Positions 50,895-51,021 of a DNA stretch of 51,021 nt are shown here, in pieces (the first letter of the stretch is position 1; each line of letters begins with the position of its first letter). The notes under the pieces are model-generated. The model was not told where the DNA came from. It saw only the letters and a list, made by a program, of their open reading frames with translations, and did not search any database. A program made the position numbers and the translations under genes. The DNA is from Gammaproteobacteria bacterium. Lineage in GTDB: Bacteria > Pseudomonadota > Gammaproteobacteria > Pseudomonadales > Azotimanducaceae. The stretch lies in assembly GCA_026706385.1 (NCBI GenBank), contig JAPOYV010000126.1:1-51021 (forward strand). Reading direction: 5' to 3'.

Positions 50895-51021
50895 TCACAC
50901 GGCGTTGCCCACGAACACCACCGTGCCGAGCACCATGGTCTCGTTGTCGCGGGTCAGCGCGACGTCGGGCCGGCCGTCGCGCGCGCGCAGGAGCAGCGCG
51001 CCGTCCGCCGCGACCAGGCGC
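50895..51021 (-). CDS. C-terminal end of a gene running off the window
   Basis: The last 41 codons read LVAADGALLLRARDGRPDVA, then LTRDNETMVLGTVVFVGNAV, and stop at 50895-50897. The alternating strands ending in VLGTVVFVGN resemble the tail of S24 (LexA/phage repressor-like) peptidase domains, which often end in a block like IIGRVVWVG. This is only a guess from 40 residues. Confidence 0.4.
   Translation of the reverse strand, partial: RLVAADGALLLRARDGRPDVALTRDNETMVLGTVVFVGNAV

Overview
The window is GC-rich chromosomal DNA from a Gram-negative bacterium. Two TonB-dependent receptors, two lipobox-type binding proteins and several signal peptides imply an outer membrane and periplasm. The gene repertoire suggests a heterotrophic proteobacterium, perhaps a marine or host-associated gammaproteobacterium: several phytanoyl-CoA (PhyH-type) dioxygenases, an acyl-CoA catabolic cluster, and a giant secreted protein with cadherin-like and leucine-rich repeats. 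That placement is inference from family content only; no rRNA or tRNA gene is visible.

Layout. 1-0.85 kb is mobile-element debris: a 115-bp MITE-like unit with 19-bp perfect terminal inverted repeats and a degraded 3' end of an IS256-type transposase. 0.8-3.4 kb carries a thiamine-diphosphate enzyme and a divergent rhomboid protease. 3.4-11.5 kb (minus strand) is a tight seven-gene run: SCP2-like protein, PhyH dioxygenase, peptide-type binding protein, exported ADP-ribosylglycohydrolase-fold protein, then a complete ribose-type ABC importer (binding lipoprotein, double ATPase, permease). Several junctions touch or overlap. Divergent from it (11.6-18 kb, plus) are a TonB receptor, two PhyH dioxygenases, a nitroreductase and another PhyH protein. 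18-20.9 kb holds a CPBP protease, an exported methyltransferase and a fifth, frameshifted PhyH gene. 20.9-25 kb is a small integrase-associated island with a P4-type integrase, a truncated small gene, a DUF7662-like protein, a PLD-fold nuclease-like protein and an endonuclease I fragment.

25.1-40.1 kb looks like one lipid or terpenoid/steroid-type catabolic cluster. It contains a hotdog thioesterase, a VOC protein, an acyl-CoA synthetase, an MDR oxidoreductase, an HSL-type alpha/beta hydrolase, an unknown protein, a frameshifted double-hotdog MaoC-type gene, a GPH-type symporter, a second TonB receptor, a BAAT-like acyl hydrolase/transferase, a Rieske oxygenase, a TetR regulator and a beta-lactamase-fold esterase. 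A 16-bp palindrome in front of tetR has a close relative between two divergent operons of the same cluster, which suggests a local regulon.

40.3-49.2 kb (minus) is a two-gene unit for a secreted GH16-type glycoside hydrolase and a roughly 2400-residue secreted repeat protein. That protein is built from a duplicated module (five cadherin-like repeats followed by five LWSDG repeats, twice) plus a C-terminal LRR domain. 49.6-50.6 kb is a second, decaying copy of the acyl-CoA synthetase/VOC/thioesterase cassette seen at 25-27.8 kb, in which only the VOC gene remains intact. The window ends inside a minus-strand gene.

The main working model is two adjacent uptake-and-catabolism loci. One is a TonB/PhyH/ADP-ribosylglycohydrolase/ABC locus of unknown substrate. 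The other is a TetR-controlled acyl-CoA/Rieske locus. A recent mobile island lies between them, and a secreted polysaccharide-binding or degrading pair lies downstream.
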